This document shows, piece by piece, positions 1 through 9,800 of a DNA stretch of 64,000 nucleotides (position 1 is its first letter; every line of letters starts with the position of its first letter). The stretch comes from CAYNNQ01 sp964398785 (GTDB taxonomy: Bacteria; Desulfobacterota; Desulfovibrionia; Desulfovibrionales; Desulfonatronovibrionaceae), in assembly GCA_964398785.1 (NCBI GenBank), contig CAYNNQ010000005.1:1-64000 (forward strand), read 5' to 3'. Under the pieces are notes generated by a model, which was not told the origin of the DNA, ran no database searches, and saw only the letters and a list, made by a program, of their open reading frames with translations. A program made the position numbers and the translations under genes.

Positions 1-52
1 TAAAGTTTAATCTGTGCGTTTAACTCCAGTATTCGACTTTTTGCAGATGCCT
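1..52 (-). repeat. Family-A MITE-like repeat, copy 1 (cut by window edge)
   Basis: The right half of a dispersed element that recurs at 2464, 14839, 25795 and 55373. It shows the shared core (AATCTGTGCG, CTCCAGTATTCGAC) and the terminal inverted repeat TTTTTGCAGATGCCT. The other end lies outside the window, so its target duplication cannot be checked. It sits beyond the 3' end of the minus-strand Mut7-C gene. Confidence 0.85.
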
Positions 53-145
53 CAGTCATGGCTCTGTTTCGCGATTTGAGTGCCGGGAAGAATCGGAGAT
101 GAAAATGCAAAAAATCCAATGGCCTCAAGTTAAGGACAAAGGATC

Positions 146-898
146 TCAACAACTATGTTCTACACTCGGCGGTTCTATACCGATGGCGCGCAGTCTTTGC
201 CGCATTTTTTCCATATGGGACCCCGCCCAGTATATACGGTCGCAACCTGGACAGAGATAAAAATGGTGGAAGTACTTTTTTGTTTTGGGCAAGAGCCGAT
301 GTTCTATTTCGGCTTTGTCCACAGGAGCAAGTATCCTGTTACACCGCAAGCAGCGCGTAAAAAAAGGACCGGGACGAAGACCGAAGAAATCAACCACTTC
401 CTTCAGCTGCCCATCCGGGTCTTTGCAACGGATCAATCGACCGAACTCAACCTGATTCCTTTTTAGCAACCCAGAGTCCTTGCTGAGCACGACCCTCCGT
501 TCTTTTTCCGCAAAAGCCGCTATTTGGGCATCGTCCCATTCATTTCCCATCAATACATCCACTCCGATCATGCGCAACAAGATAGCCAGTTTCCCAACAT
601 TCACGTCGCAAATAAATGCCAAGCAAGGAAGAGGGACAGGGTGGAGGTAATCCGGACGGGTAACGTCAAAGGGAGGAGTGATGGATTTAACCCAGAGGCT
701 ATCTTCCTTTTCCGGGATGTATCCCCAATCCACCCATCTCTCGGGCAAGTGCAAATCTCCCACCTCGGTATGCGGCACACCCAGAGCCTCGATTATATCC
801 TTAACACTCGCCCGCCTTTGAAGTGAATACTCAATCCTTTCCGATTTTTCGTTGTTAAGCGGGGCCAAAAAAGAATCAAAAAAAATTGTTATTCGCAT
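146..898 (-). CDS. Ubiquitin-like/Mut7-C RNase domain protein
   Basis: A 250-residue protein of the bacterial Mut7-C (DUF82) family. Residues 1-85 look like the ubiquitin-like (Mut7-C_ub) domain that often precedes it. Residues about 93-175 carry the PIN-like nuclease fold with candidate acidic residues Asp98 (ICDVNVGKLA) and Asp141 (LSKDSGLLKR). A zinc ribbon follows with paired cysteines at 183/186 (CLRC) and 216/219 (CPGC). The family is predicted to cleave RNA, but its substrate is not known to me. The start overlaps the end of the upstream serine ammonia-lyase gene by 10 bp on the same strand, so the two are probably translated from one message. No functional link between them is evident. 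Confidence 0.85.
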   Translation of the reverse strand: MRITIFFDSFLAPLNNEKSERIEYSLQRRASVKDIIEALGVPHTEVGDLHLPERWVDWGYIPEKEDSLWVKSITPPFDVTRPDYLHPVPLPCLAFICDVNVGKLAILLRMIGVDVLMGNEWDDAQIAAFAEKERRVVLSKDSGLLKRNQVEFGRLIRCKDPDGQLKEVVDFFGLRPGPFFTRCLRCNRILAPVDKAEIEHRLLPKTKKYFHHFYLCPGCDRIYWAGSHMEKMRQRLRAIGIEPPSVEHSC

Positions 899-2253
899 TT
901 CACCCGGGTGGCCAAACCGCCGGTAGAAGTCTCCCTATATTTGGGGGACATATCCCGGCCCGTCTCATTCATGACCTCTATCACGCTATCCAACTCGACT
1001 TTGTGGAAATGGGATATTTCCGTAGTGGCTATTCGATACGCGGCATGCGCTTTAACCGCGGCCATGGCATTACGTTCAATGCACGGGATCTGTACATACC
1101 CTCCCACCGGGTCACAGGTTAAACCCAGATGATGCTCCAGGGCGCTTTCCGCCGCATTTTCCGTCTGCTCAATATCCATGCTGTGGGCATAGGTCAACAT
1201 GGCCGCAGCCATAGCCGAGGCCACGCCCACTTCTCCCTGACATCCTACATCTGCACCAGATATACTGGCATTGTGTTTGACTATCAACCCGATTGCCGCC
1301 GCAGCCAAAAGCCCTCTGCGTATAGCCTCCTGCTCAAATCCCAGGTGATGCTTCATGGCCATGTAAATGGCCGGAACAACCCCGGCCGAACCGCAGGTGG
1401 GGGCAGTAACAACGGGCTGCCCGGAAGCGTTTTCCTCAGAAACTGCAAAAGCATAGGCACACAGGGAAGTGGTAAATCTGCCCGCCGGATTGTCCATGTT
1501 CATAGCCCGTTCATACAATGGCCGAGCTTTACGGTGCAGGCCCAGGTTTCCGGGCAGTACTCCTTCTGCGGACAATCCCCTCTGCACCGCCTTCTCCATG
1601 ACTTGCAGTAAAGAGTCCAGGGTATGCAGTGTCTGTTCACGGCTCAGACCACTAACTGACTTTTCATTTTCCAGAATCAGATCATGCAGAGTTATTCCAT
1701 TTTCATGCAAAATCCGCTTGAGCTGCTTCCCGTTTTCATAACAATATACAGGCGGGTTACGCTCTTGTTCTTCTTTTCCCTCCCAGTGCAGGAAACCTCC
1801 GCCCACGGAGTGATATTCCCGCTGAAAAATGACCCGCCCCTCCCCGGAAAGCCTTATAAGCAGGGTATTGTTGCAGGGCAAATTTTGGGACTGGCAATCA
1901 AAAACAATATCCTCGGCAGAGAGGGATACCTGTTTCCCTCCCAGATCCAGCACATAGCTCTCGTTGTCTTGCACCAATAAGCTTCCCAGGACATACGGGG
2001 GACTGGCTTCCGGTTGGTATCCCAAAAGCCCGGCCAGAACAGCCTTGTCCGTCTTGTGCCCCCTTCCTGTAGCTGCCAGAGAACCCTGCAGGACAACCTC
2101 AAGTCCAGCGGATTGTCGAGACATCCCGTGTAAAAGCCCTCTGACTGCGAACAAAAAATCATATCCGGCTCGCATCGGAGCTATTGTATGGGAACTGGAA
2201 GGCCCAGGACCCACCTTGAGCAAATCGAAAAGGGAATAATCCACACACCCCAT
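889..2253 (-). CDS. sdaA: L-serine ammonia-lyase, single-chain iron-sulfur type
   Basis: A 454-residue cytoplasmic enzyme that deaminates L-serine to pyruvate and ammonia with a [4Fe-4S] cluster. The beta domain comes first, with the characteristic GPSSSHT at 17-23, followed by the alpha domain. Cys338 (GADVGCQGE), Cys380 (GLTCDP) and Cys391 (IPCIER) have the 42- and 11-residue spacing of the cluster ligands in the structurally known Legionella enzyme. Cys287 (APTCGSAG) is also conserved in the family. Full length for the one-polypeptide class. The ATG is preceded by GAGGG eight bases upstream. Pyruvate from serine would feed the pyruvate and ferredoxin metabolism expected of a sulfate reducer. 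The Mut7-C gene follows with a 10-bp overlap. Confidence 0.95.
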   Translation of the reverse strand: MGCVDYSLFDLLKVGPGPSSSHTIAPMRAGYDFLFAVRGLLHGMSRQSAGLEVVLQGSLAATGRGHKTDKAVLAGLLGYQPEASPPYVLGSLLVQDNESYVLDLGGKQVSLSAEDIVFDCQSQNLPCNNTLLIRLSGEGRVIFQREYHSVGGGFLHWEGKEEQERNPPVYCYENGKQLKRILHENGITLHDLILENEKSVSGLSREQTLHTLDSLLQVMEKAVQRGLSAEGVLPGNLGLHRKARPLYERAMNMDNPAGRFTTSLCAYAFAVSEENASGQPVVTAPTCGSAGVVPAIYMAMKHHLGFEQEAIRRGLLAAAAIGLIVKHNASISGADVGCQGEVGVASAMAAAMLTYAHSMDIEQTENAAESALEHHLGLTCDPVGGYVQIPCIERNAMAAVKAHAAYRIATTEISHFHKVELDSVIEVMNETGRDMSPKYRETSTGGLATRVKCE

Positions 2254-2381
2254 AATTTACCCTCTAAAGTCCATTTGCTTTCCTGCATGGGGATATTCTT
2301 ACCCCAATTGGATATGCTTTTAATACATAAACAACATTACTGCTGTGCTGTAAAGCTTCTTTCCCAATCCGAAAATTAGTT

Positions 2382-2706
2382 GCTTCTTATCCGGAAATCC
2401 AAAAATTTTCGGATTTAAAAATATCCGGTTTCCAATTCACAGATGATATCTTTTTCCTGTTTAGAGGCATCTGCAAAAAGTCGAATACTGGAGTTAAAAG
2501 CACAGATTAAACTTTATAACCTTTTGATTTTACTTAAAACTTTCAACTTAAAACTTAACACTGCCTGCAAAAATATATTTTTTTGCAGGCCCCTCTGTTT
2601 AATAAGGAATTTGAGTAATTATGAGCGAGCGTATCCTAATACGTGATCGAATAATCACGAAAATCGACGCAGTTAAAATGGAAAAGGGCCATTTGCGGAT
2701 GGAGAC
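2382..2706. repeat. Family-B repeat, interrupted by a family-A element
   Basis: Outer ends CTTCTTATCCGG (left) and GCGGATGGAGAC (right) match the ends of family B, and TAGTT flanks both sides (2377-2381 and 2707-2711). The internal part with GAGCGAGCGTATC and the stem-loop near CCGGAAATC match the copy at 45463. The element is split at 2464 by a complete family-A insertion. Removing that insertion and one copy of its 7-bp duplication restores a normal family-B sequence. It ends at the stop codon of the FAD oxidase gene. Together with 2254-2381, where I see only the sdaA leader, it accounts for the gene-free stretch 2254-2709. Confidence 0.8.
2464..2594 (+). mobile_element. Family-A MITE-like element, copy 2, nested
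   Basis: 131 bp, starting GAGGCATCTGCAAAAA and ending TTTTTGCAGGCCCCT, so the ends are imperfect inverted repeats of about 16 bp. It is flanked by CTGTTTA at 2457-2463 and 2595-2601, a 7-bp target duplication. A hairpin (CCTGCAAAAA/TTTTTGCAGG) lies at the right end. There is no coding capacity for a transposase. An open frame crosses it (2443-2646), but this frame only follows the repeat sequence and I do not regard it as a gene. Orientation is opposite to the copies at 14839 and 25795. Confidence 0.88.
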
Positions 2707-2709
2707 TAG

Positions 2710-3912
2710 TTAAAGCATCTCGCCAATGCAGTCACAGCAGTATCCAGCAAACGGAATAGAGGCGGTCAACGCCGGAGATACCGCATTCAGTACATGAAAA
2801 GATTTCCCATCCCCCTGCGTGCAGAAATCCATAACCAGTTTCTTTTCCCGCGTGTCAAAAAGCTGGGCGCGAATTCCCGGTTTGCCCCATTTTGTAAAAT
2901 CTTTCATCTCCACTCCCTTTAAAAGAGTTGAGGCCTGCCGGACAAGGTTTTTTTTGAACCTCTTACGCATTTCATTCGCAGCCAAGCGCTTGAAATCGAA
3001 ATCGGAACGGCAAAGGAGCATGAACTCTTTCCTGAGGGTTTCCCATAACTCGGTAACGGAAAAATTGGCCAAGCCGCCATAGTTTTCCCTCCAAAAGGCA
3101 GGTATGGCAGTTGGTCCGATCTTAGCACGGCCGTCCACTGTAAGAGTAAAATGGACTCCCAAAAAGGGATACTCCGGATCCGGAACAGGATAAATATGGG
3201 TCTGGAGTAACTCGGAGGCGACGGTTCTGTACAAATACACTCCCTTAAAGGGAAGAACCCGCATTTGGGAGGAAAACCCGAAGTCCCGGGCAATGCAGTC
3301 CGCATACAGTCCGGCCGCGTTCACCAAGTACCCGAAGCCCACTTTTCCGTAAGAGCTAGCAAGAACGTTTTCTTCCTTTCGACCCAGATATGCGTTGCCC
3401 AGCCACAAACTTATATTTTTATCCCGGGCTATGTCACCCAACATAGACATTACTCTACCCGGATCAATCGTGGAGGTAGTGGGGGACCATAAAGCCCTCT
3501 CCCGAGTCCTTACACGCGGTTCGATGTTCCGGGCCTGTTTTTGGTCCACCATTTCCACATCTATTCCGTTTTGCCTGCCCCTCTCGAAGAGCTTTTCCAG
3601 ACCCAAAAGCTCTTTCTCATTTCGCGCGACCACCAACTTTCCGCATTCCCGCAAAGGCAAGCCATACTCCCTACAGAAACGAGTCAACGCCGCATTGCCG
3701 TCCCGACAAAATCTGGCCTTTAAGCTGTCCTGGGTATAATAAAATCCGGCATGCAAAACTCCACTGTTCCTCCCGCTTCCGTGCGCAGCAAGCCTGCTCT
3801 CCTTGTCCAAAACTGCTATTGAAGCATCCGGATACCTCTTGCGCAACTCCAAAGCGATATTTAGTCCGACTATCCCCGAGCCAACTACAACAAAATCAAA
3901 ATTATCCACCAT
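2710..3912 (-). CDS. FAD-dependent oxidase, L-2-hydroxyglutarate oxidase (LhgO) family
   Basis: A 400-residue flavoprotein of the DAO superfamily. The N-terminus VVVGSGIVGLNIALEL is the Rossmann FAD-binding motif, and HGSGRNSGVLHAG just after residue 40 is typical of LhgO/YgaF-type 2-hydroxyacid oxidases. The probable reaction is oxidation of L-2-hydroxyglutarate to 2-oxoglutarate, passing electrons to quinone or another acceptor. Family membership is clear but the substrate is inferred. I place the start at the ATG at 3912, preceded by AAGGAAGG; an upstream in-frame start at 3966 has no such site. The stop codon directly abuts a family-B repeat. The divergent neighbour is the efflux operon. 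Confidence 0.88.
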   Translation of the reverse strand: MVDNFDFVVVGSGIVGLNIALELRKRYPDASIAVLDKESRLAAHGSGRNSGVLHAGFYYTQDSLKARFCRDGNAALTRFCREYGLPLRECGKLVVARNEKELLGLEKLFERGRQNGIDVEMVDQKQARNIEPRVRTRERALWSPTTSTIDPGRVMSMLGDIARDKNISLWLGNAYLGRKEENVLASSYGKVGFGYLVNAAGLYADCIARDFGFSSQMRVLPFKGVYLYRTVASELLQTHIYPVPDPEYPFLGVHFTLTVDGRAKIGPTAIPAFWRENYGGLANFSVTELWETLRKEFMLLCRSDFDFKRLAANEMRKRFKKNLVRQASTLLKGVEMKDFTKWGKPGIRAQLFDTREKKLVMDFCTQGDGKSFHVLNAVSPALTASIPFAGYCCDCIGEML

Positions 3913-4101
3913 TGCCACCTTCCTTTTGCCCCTAAAGAAGCGGTACCTACAAAACACCGGTCCCACTACACCGGATATTTTACCCCGGCAAGCCTTATTT
4001 ATTGCTAAAAGAACATGAATTGTTTACAAGACCATCCGTGGTTGTAGTTGTTTTCCAGATTTAAAAGCTTACCGCACTCCAATCAAAAGTGCCATACTAT
4101 A

Positions 4102-5574
4102 ATGACAGACCGAAAAAATCCCATTTTTTTGCTTAAATTACCCGTTATAGCTATCTTGAGCATACTTTGCCTAAGCGCCTGTACTCTTTTCGACCCACCG
4201 TCCCGGCCGAAACAAACACAGAAGCTGCCCGCAAAATATGTTGAACCTAGCGGTAATGCCAGCCAGTCTGGCAGATGGTGGAAAGAATTCAACAGTCCGG
4301 AGCTGAATCGGCTGATACGTAAAGCCCTGTCCTCCAATTTGAACCTGAAACAGGCATGGGCCAGACTTAAACAAGCCAAAGCTTCCGCGATCATTGCCGG
4401 CGCAGGCCAATTTCCGGACTTGAAATTGAATTCCGACGTATCCCATGCCCGGCAAAGGGAAAAGACTCAAACCGTGGTAGGCCAAAAAACGCAGACATCC
4501 TATAAGACGGGCACAGTCAAGGAACGCAGTCTGGGTTTGGTCAGCCAGTACGAATTGGACTTATGGGGGCGTATCCGGGCGGGGAAAAAAAGCACCCTGC
4601 ATAAACAAAAAGTATCCCGGCGGGAGTTGGAGAGTGCTGCAATGAGTGTCACAGCTGAAGTGGCCACCAACTGGGTGCGGCTGGTTTACGAACGTAAACG
4701 GGAAAAACTCCTAAAAAAACAACTAAAAACAAACAAAAAATATCTCCAGCTAACTAAGCTGCGCTTTGCAAATGGGATGAACACCGCCCTGGACGTTTTA
4801 CAACAAAAAGAGAATCTGAAGGGGACCAAGGCTCGTCTGCCCTTGAGCGATTCCGCACAGGACAAATACATCCATAAACTGGCCCTGCTACTTGGCCGGG
4901 GCAAAAGCAGCCTCCCGCAAAGTAACCGAGACTCCCTGCCCCACCCCGGTCCTCCTCCGGATACGGGCATCCCGGCCAACCTTCTGAGTCAGCGCCCGGA
5001 TATCCGGGCCGCATGGAACCGCCTTCGCCAAGCGGATTGGGAGGTCTCCGCCGCCAAGGCCAATCTTTTGCCGCGCATTACGCTTACCGCCAAGCACCGG
5101 TATTCATCCCCCCAATTAAACACACTCTTCAATACCTGGATAAGATCCCTTGCCGGAGGACTGACTGCACCAATCTTCCAGGGAGGGGAGCTAATGGCGG
5201 AACTAGACCGTAGCCAAGGGGTGGTGGCCGAACGCCTCCATGCCTATCGGGAGACGGTATTCACTGCAATCAAGGAAGTGGAAGACGCCCTCAGTGAAGA
5301 ATATGCGCAAAGAAAGTATATACAAAAGCTGCGGGACAAACTTTCTGCGGCCCGTTTTGCCCTCAAAGAGGCCAGATCACAATATATAAACGGTATGAAC
5401 ACCTACTTACCGGTATTGAACGAACTCTTGTCCGCGCAAAACATTGAACTGGATCTTTTGGACGCCCGCAAGGACTTGCTTGTATACCGCATAGGCCTTT
5501 ACAGGGCCCTGGGAGGCACCTGGGCCGAAAAACTCTCCCCCGCAGGACTTACCGGCAAAAAAGAGGGCCAATAA
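4102..5574 (+). CDS. Outer-membrane efflux lipoprotein, TolC/OprM (NodT) family
   Basis: About 490 residues from the ATG at 4102, which gives a clean lipoprotein signal: basic start, hydrophobic stretch, then lipobox LSAC with Cys27. The rest shows two repeats of the outer-membrane efflux family, with long alpha-helical stretches such as LKQAWARLKQAKASAI and LSQRPDIRAAWNRLRQAD; LLSQRPDI is a hallmark of this group. It forms the trimeric outer-membrane duct of a tripartite pump. It is the first gene of the operon: its stop codon overlaps the start of the fusion-protein gene (TAATGA). An earlier in-frame ATG at 4048 would spoil the signal peptide. The exported substrate cannot be told from sequence. 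Confidence 0.92.
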   Translation: MTDRKNPIFLLKLPVIAILSILCLSACTLFDPPSRPKQTQKLPAKYVEPSGNASQSGRWWKEFNSPELNRLIRKALSSNLNLKQAWARLKQAKASAIIAGAGQFPDLKLNSDVSHARQREKTQTVVGQKTQTSYKTGTVKERSLGLVSQYELDLWGRIRAGKKSTLHKQKVSRRELESAAMSVTAEVATNWVRLVYERKREKLLKKQLKTNKKYLQLTKLRFANGMNTALDVLQQKENLKGTKARLPLSDSAQDKYIHKLALLLGRGKSSLPQSNRDSLPHPGPPPDTGIPANLLSQRPDIRAAWNRLRQADWEVSAAKANLLPRITLTAKHRYSSPQLNTLFNTWIRSLAGGLTAPIFQGGELMAELDRSQGVVAERLHAYRETVFTAIKEVEDALSEEYAQRKYIQKLRDKLSAARFALKEARSQYINGMNTYLPVLNELLSAQNIELDLLDARKDLLVYRIGLYRALGGTWAEKLSPAGLTGKKEGQ

Positions 5575-6806
5575 TGAACACTGAAGTAAACACAGGAAAA
5601 CAGCCACGATGGAAAACCTTTTTAAAGTTGTTTCTACCCTTTCTTGTCTTGTCCCTTGGTTTGGCCGGAGGGATATGGATATATAAAACCAGACCGCAGG
5701 CACAAAAAGTCACTCCTTCGGAAAAGGCCCCGGTGGTAAGGACAAAACAGATAACCTCCCGGGACTATCAGACCAAAATCCCGGCCTTGGGGGAGGTCAT
5801 TCCGGCCAAAGAAATCACTTTGAGCGCCCGCGTTTCCGGAAAAGTGGTCTCTCTCTCCCAGGATTTTCTCCCGGGCGGACATTTGGAGGCCGGAGAAAAG
5901 TTATTGCGGATAGATCCAAAAGATTACGAACTAAAGCTCAAACAGGCCCGAGCAGATGTGGTTGATGCCGAATACGCCCTACAAGTGGAACAAGGCAAAC
6001 AAAAAGTTGCTCAAAGGGAATGGAAACTGCTTGGGAACAGCACGGATAACACGCCAAAGGAACCCGCTCTTGCCCTGCGCAAACCTCATCTGCGCAAGGT
6101 TCGGGCCGGGGTCAAGCGGGCCCGGGCCAAGCTCGATCAGGCCCGGATCAACCTGCAGCGCACCCGTATACATGCCCCATTCAACGCAATAGTCAAAAGC
6201 AAGAACGTGGATTTGGGATCCCGGATATCCGCACAAGACAAAATCGCCGAGCTGGTATGGACTGACGAATACTGGATCCGGGCCTCCGTTCCCACCGAGC
6301 GCCTGACCAGATTCGCCCTTCCCGGAAAAGGGAAGGGGGCAGTGGCCCGGATAAAAAGTATCAATGGTAATCCGGCCCCGGCAAGGAAAGGACGAGTAAT
6401 AGAAGTACTGCCGAACGTAGAAGAAAAGGGCCGCATGGCCAGGGTATTAGTCCGAATCAAGGACCCCTTGAACCTGGATGACACGAAAGAAACGAAGGAA
6501 ACCTCCCCCCTACTTCTGGGGAGTTTCGTGCAAATAAGCATCCAGGGAGAGCTACTAAAAGACGCCCTGCGCATCCCCCGCAGCGCGTGGAGAGAAAAAG
6601 ATCGGATCTGGATCGTGGACCAACAAGGACGCTTGCACATAAAATCCCCGCGGACCCTGTGGAAAGGCCCGGAAAACATCTACATCCCCGATATTTTTCC
6701 CCACGCGTATCGTTTGGTTACCAGCGACATCTCTACTCCGGTAGACGGAATGAAGCTCCGCTTGGCGAAACAGACCCAAGCTCCCTCCCCAAAAGGAGAA
6801 AAATAA
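5574..6806 (+). CDS. RND efflux periplasmic adaptor (membrane fusion protein)
   Basis: 410 residues. One N-terminal membrane segment (about 17-37) anchors it in the inner membrane. The lipoyl/barrel-sandwich halves follow (GEVIPAKEITLSARVSGKV and IHAPFNAIVKSKNVDLGS) around an alpha-helical hairpin, then a beta-barrel domain. This is the HlyD/AcrA architecture that joins an RND transporter to a TolC-type duct. Its ATG overlaps the stop of the outer-membrane gene and the transporter starts 9 bp after its end, so the three genes form one operon. Confidence 0.92.
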   Translation: MNTEVNTGKQPRWKTFLKLFLPFLVLSLGLAGGIWIYKTRPQAQKVTPSEKAPVVRTKQITSRDYQTKIPALGEVIPAKEITLSARVSGKVVSLSQDFLPGGHLEAGEKLLRIDPKDYELKLKQARADVVDAEYALQVEQGKQKVAQREWKLLGNSTDNTPKEPALALRKPHLRKVRAGVKRARAKLDQARINLQRTRIHAPFNAIVKSKNVDLGSRISAQDKIAELVWTDEYWIRASVPTERLTRFALPGKGKGAVARIKSINGNPAPARKGRVIEVLPNVEEKGRMARVLVRIKDPLNLDDTKETKETSPLLLGSFVQISIQGELLKDALRIPRSAWREKDRIWIVDQQGRLHIKSPRTLWKGPENIYIPDIFPHAYRLVTSDISTPVDGMKLRLAKQTQAPSPKGEK

Positions 6807-6815
6807 CTCCGCCCT

Positions 6816-9800
6816 ATGAGCAAAGACAGCACCTCTCATAATCACAGCCTTGCCCGGGGAGCTATTGCTTGGATGGCCGGGAACTCCGTGGCAGCCAACC
6901 TTCTAATGGTAGTTTTCCTGGTCGGAGGACTAATCCTGGGACTGAATATAAAACAGGAAGTATTCCCGGAGTTCACTATAGATGCAGTACGAGTGAGCGT
7001 AGCTTATCCGGGGGCCAGTCCGGAGGAAGTCGAGGAGGGGATAATCCTGGCCGTGGAGGAAGCGGTTCAGGGACTGGACGACATAAAAGAAGTCCGTTCC
7101 ACTGCCCGCGAAAGTTCAGCCCAGGTTACCGTAGAAATGGTTGAGGGGGGAGATCTACAGCAATTGGCTCGGGGAGTTAAAAACGAAGTGGATCGGATAA
7201 CCTCGTTCCCTGAAGACGCCGAAGAACCCCAGGTAAATGTAGTCTCCAGACAGCGGGATGTCATCACTTTGGCCCTTTTCGGCGAACAAAGCCGCCAGGT
7301 GCTCAGAGAAACCGCGGACTCCATCCGGGACCAGTTCCAGCAACAACCCAAAATCACCCAGGTAGACCTTCAGGGCACACGTCCTCTGGAAATAAAAGTG
7401 GAGATCCCCCCCCAAAAACTACGGACATACGGGCTCACACTGCCGGAAGTAGCCTCACGCATTAAAAAGGCGGCAATCGATTTGCCCTGCGGGGAGATAG
7501 AAACCAAGGGCGGGGACATCCTGATCAGGGTCAAAGAACGTAAAGATTTTGCCCGGCATTTTGCCCGTATTCCCATAATTTCCACTTCTTCCGGTACCCG
7601 TATACGGTTGCAGGACCTGGGTACTGTAACTGACGGTTTCAAAGATTCGGACACCCAAGCCACTTACAACGGAAAACCGGCTATACTCATAGAAACCTAC
7701 CGCGTGGGGGAACAAACCCCTGTCTCTGTAGCCGGGGCCGTTAGAAAACAGATCAAGAAAATCAAAAAATCTCTGCCCCCCGGTCTGGAAATCGCTGTAC
7801 TCCGGGACATGTCCAACATATACAAACAACGCATGGATCTTATGGTCCGCAATGCATACCTGGGTCTAGGATTAGTTTTCATTCTGCTGGCTCTATTTCT
7901 GGAAACCAGGCTGGCCTTCTGGGTGAGTCTAGGCATCCCCATTTCCTTTCTGGGTTCCCTGTTTTTTCTGCCTTGGTTCGGAGTAAGCATAAACATGGTC
8001 TCCATGTTCGCCTTTATCATAGCATTGGGGATTGTAGTAGACGACGCCATTGTAGCCGGAGAAAACATCTACACCTACCACCAACGGGGTGAACCGTTCC
8101 ATCGGGCGGCTGTACTGGGGGCAAGAGAGATTGCCATGCCTATCGTGTTCAGTGTAACCACCAATATCGTGGCTTTTCTGCCCATGTTTTTCATCCCCGG
8201 CATGATGGGCAAAATATTCAGGACCATCCCTGCTGTGGTAACCAGTGTATTTTTTGTTTCCCTCATCGAAAGCCTGTTTATATTGCCCGCCCACCTTGGG
8301 CATCAAAAGGAAAAAGAGTTTACCGGTTTCCGCAAATGCCTACACAACCTCCAGCAGGGCTTCAGCAAAAAATTTACTTCCTTTATCTACAATTATTATC
8401 AGCCTTTTTTGCGCAGGGCCATTAACTGGCGTTACCTGACATTGGGAATAGCCCTTGCGATTTTGTTTCTTACCCTGGCTTTCATTAAAAGCGGACGGCT
8501 GGGGATGACCATGTTCCCCAAAGTGGAATCCCGCTTTGCCTATGCTTCGGCGACCCTTCCGCATGGGACTTCCATGGATAGGGTAAAGGCGGTAAATGAA
8601 CAACTGGTCCGCACTGCTTCCCAAACCGGAAAAGAAAACGGCGGGGACAGATTGCTCAAGGGGATCTATTCCCAGATAAATAGTAATGAAGTCGAGATCC
8701 GGTCTTTTCTGACACCGGCAGGAGTGCGCCCCATACCTACAGAAGAGTTCACCCGGAAATGGAGGGAAAAAACCAAGGATATCCCTGGATTGGAAAGCCT
8801 TGTCTTTAAATCCGACCGAGGTGGACCGGGTTCAGGAAAAGCACTGAATATCGAGCTCTCCCACCGTGATTTGGATAAGCTCCGTCGCGCAGGGGAGGAC
8901 TTGGCCGCTCAACTCCAGCTGTACCCCAACGTCCGGGATGTTTATGATGGCTATTCCCCGGGTAAAAAGCAGTTCGATCTAACCCTGACGCCGGAAGCTC
9001 GGAGCTTGGGATTCGATGCCCGGGAAATAGCCCGGCGGATACGCGCCAGATACTACGGGGTGGAAGCACTGCAGCAGCAGCGGGGACGAAATGAGATCAA
9101 AATAATGGTCCGTCTCCCGCAAAAAGAGCGAAATCACGAATATTTTCTGGAGGAAATGGTCCTTCAAAACGCTGAGGGTGGGGAAATAAAATTGCGCGAT
9201 GCAGTGCACATAAATCCGGGACGTGCATATACCAAAATCAACCGCCGGGAAGGCCGGCGGGTAATAAATGTAACCGCGGAAGTAGTACCCCGTAGCCGGG
9301 CCGGGCAAGTGTGGGAGAATTTAAAGAAGGATTATTTACCTCAACTGTTGAGCAAGTATCCCGGACTGGACTTTGGACTGGAAGGCAAACAGGCAGACAT
9401 CAAAGAAAGCCTGTCAAGCCTCAACCGCGGTCTGCTTTTGGCCCTGCTGGGGATATACGCCCTTTTGGCCATTCCTTTCCGCAGCTATTTCCAACCGCTT
9501 ATAATAATGATCGGCATCCCTTTCGGGATAGTGGGGGCGGTCATAGGACACATTGTTATGGGCTACAGCCTGAGCATCCTCAGCATGTTCGGCATTCTCG
9601 CCCTGTCCGGTGTCGTGGTCAATGATTCCCTGGTACTCCTAGATTTGGCCAACAGGAAAGTCCGAAAAGGAAAAACGCCGTTGCAATCAATAGTTTCCGC
9701 TGGTGCCGCTCGTTTCCGCCCCATTTTGCTAACCACGCTTACCACTTCGGGTGGCTTGACCCCAATGATCCTGGAAACATCCAGGCAGGCCCGGTTCATG

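Noticed and set aside
2443..2646. 67-codon plus-strand frame over a repeat
   Set aside because: It simply reads through the family-A element; the matching frame at 25752-25979 comes from another copy. No leader and no protein-like conservation outside the repeat.
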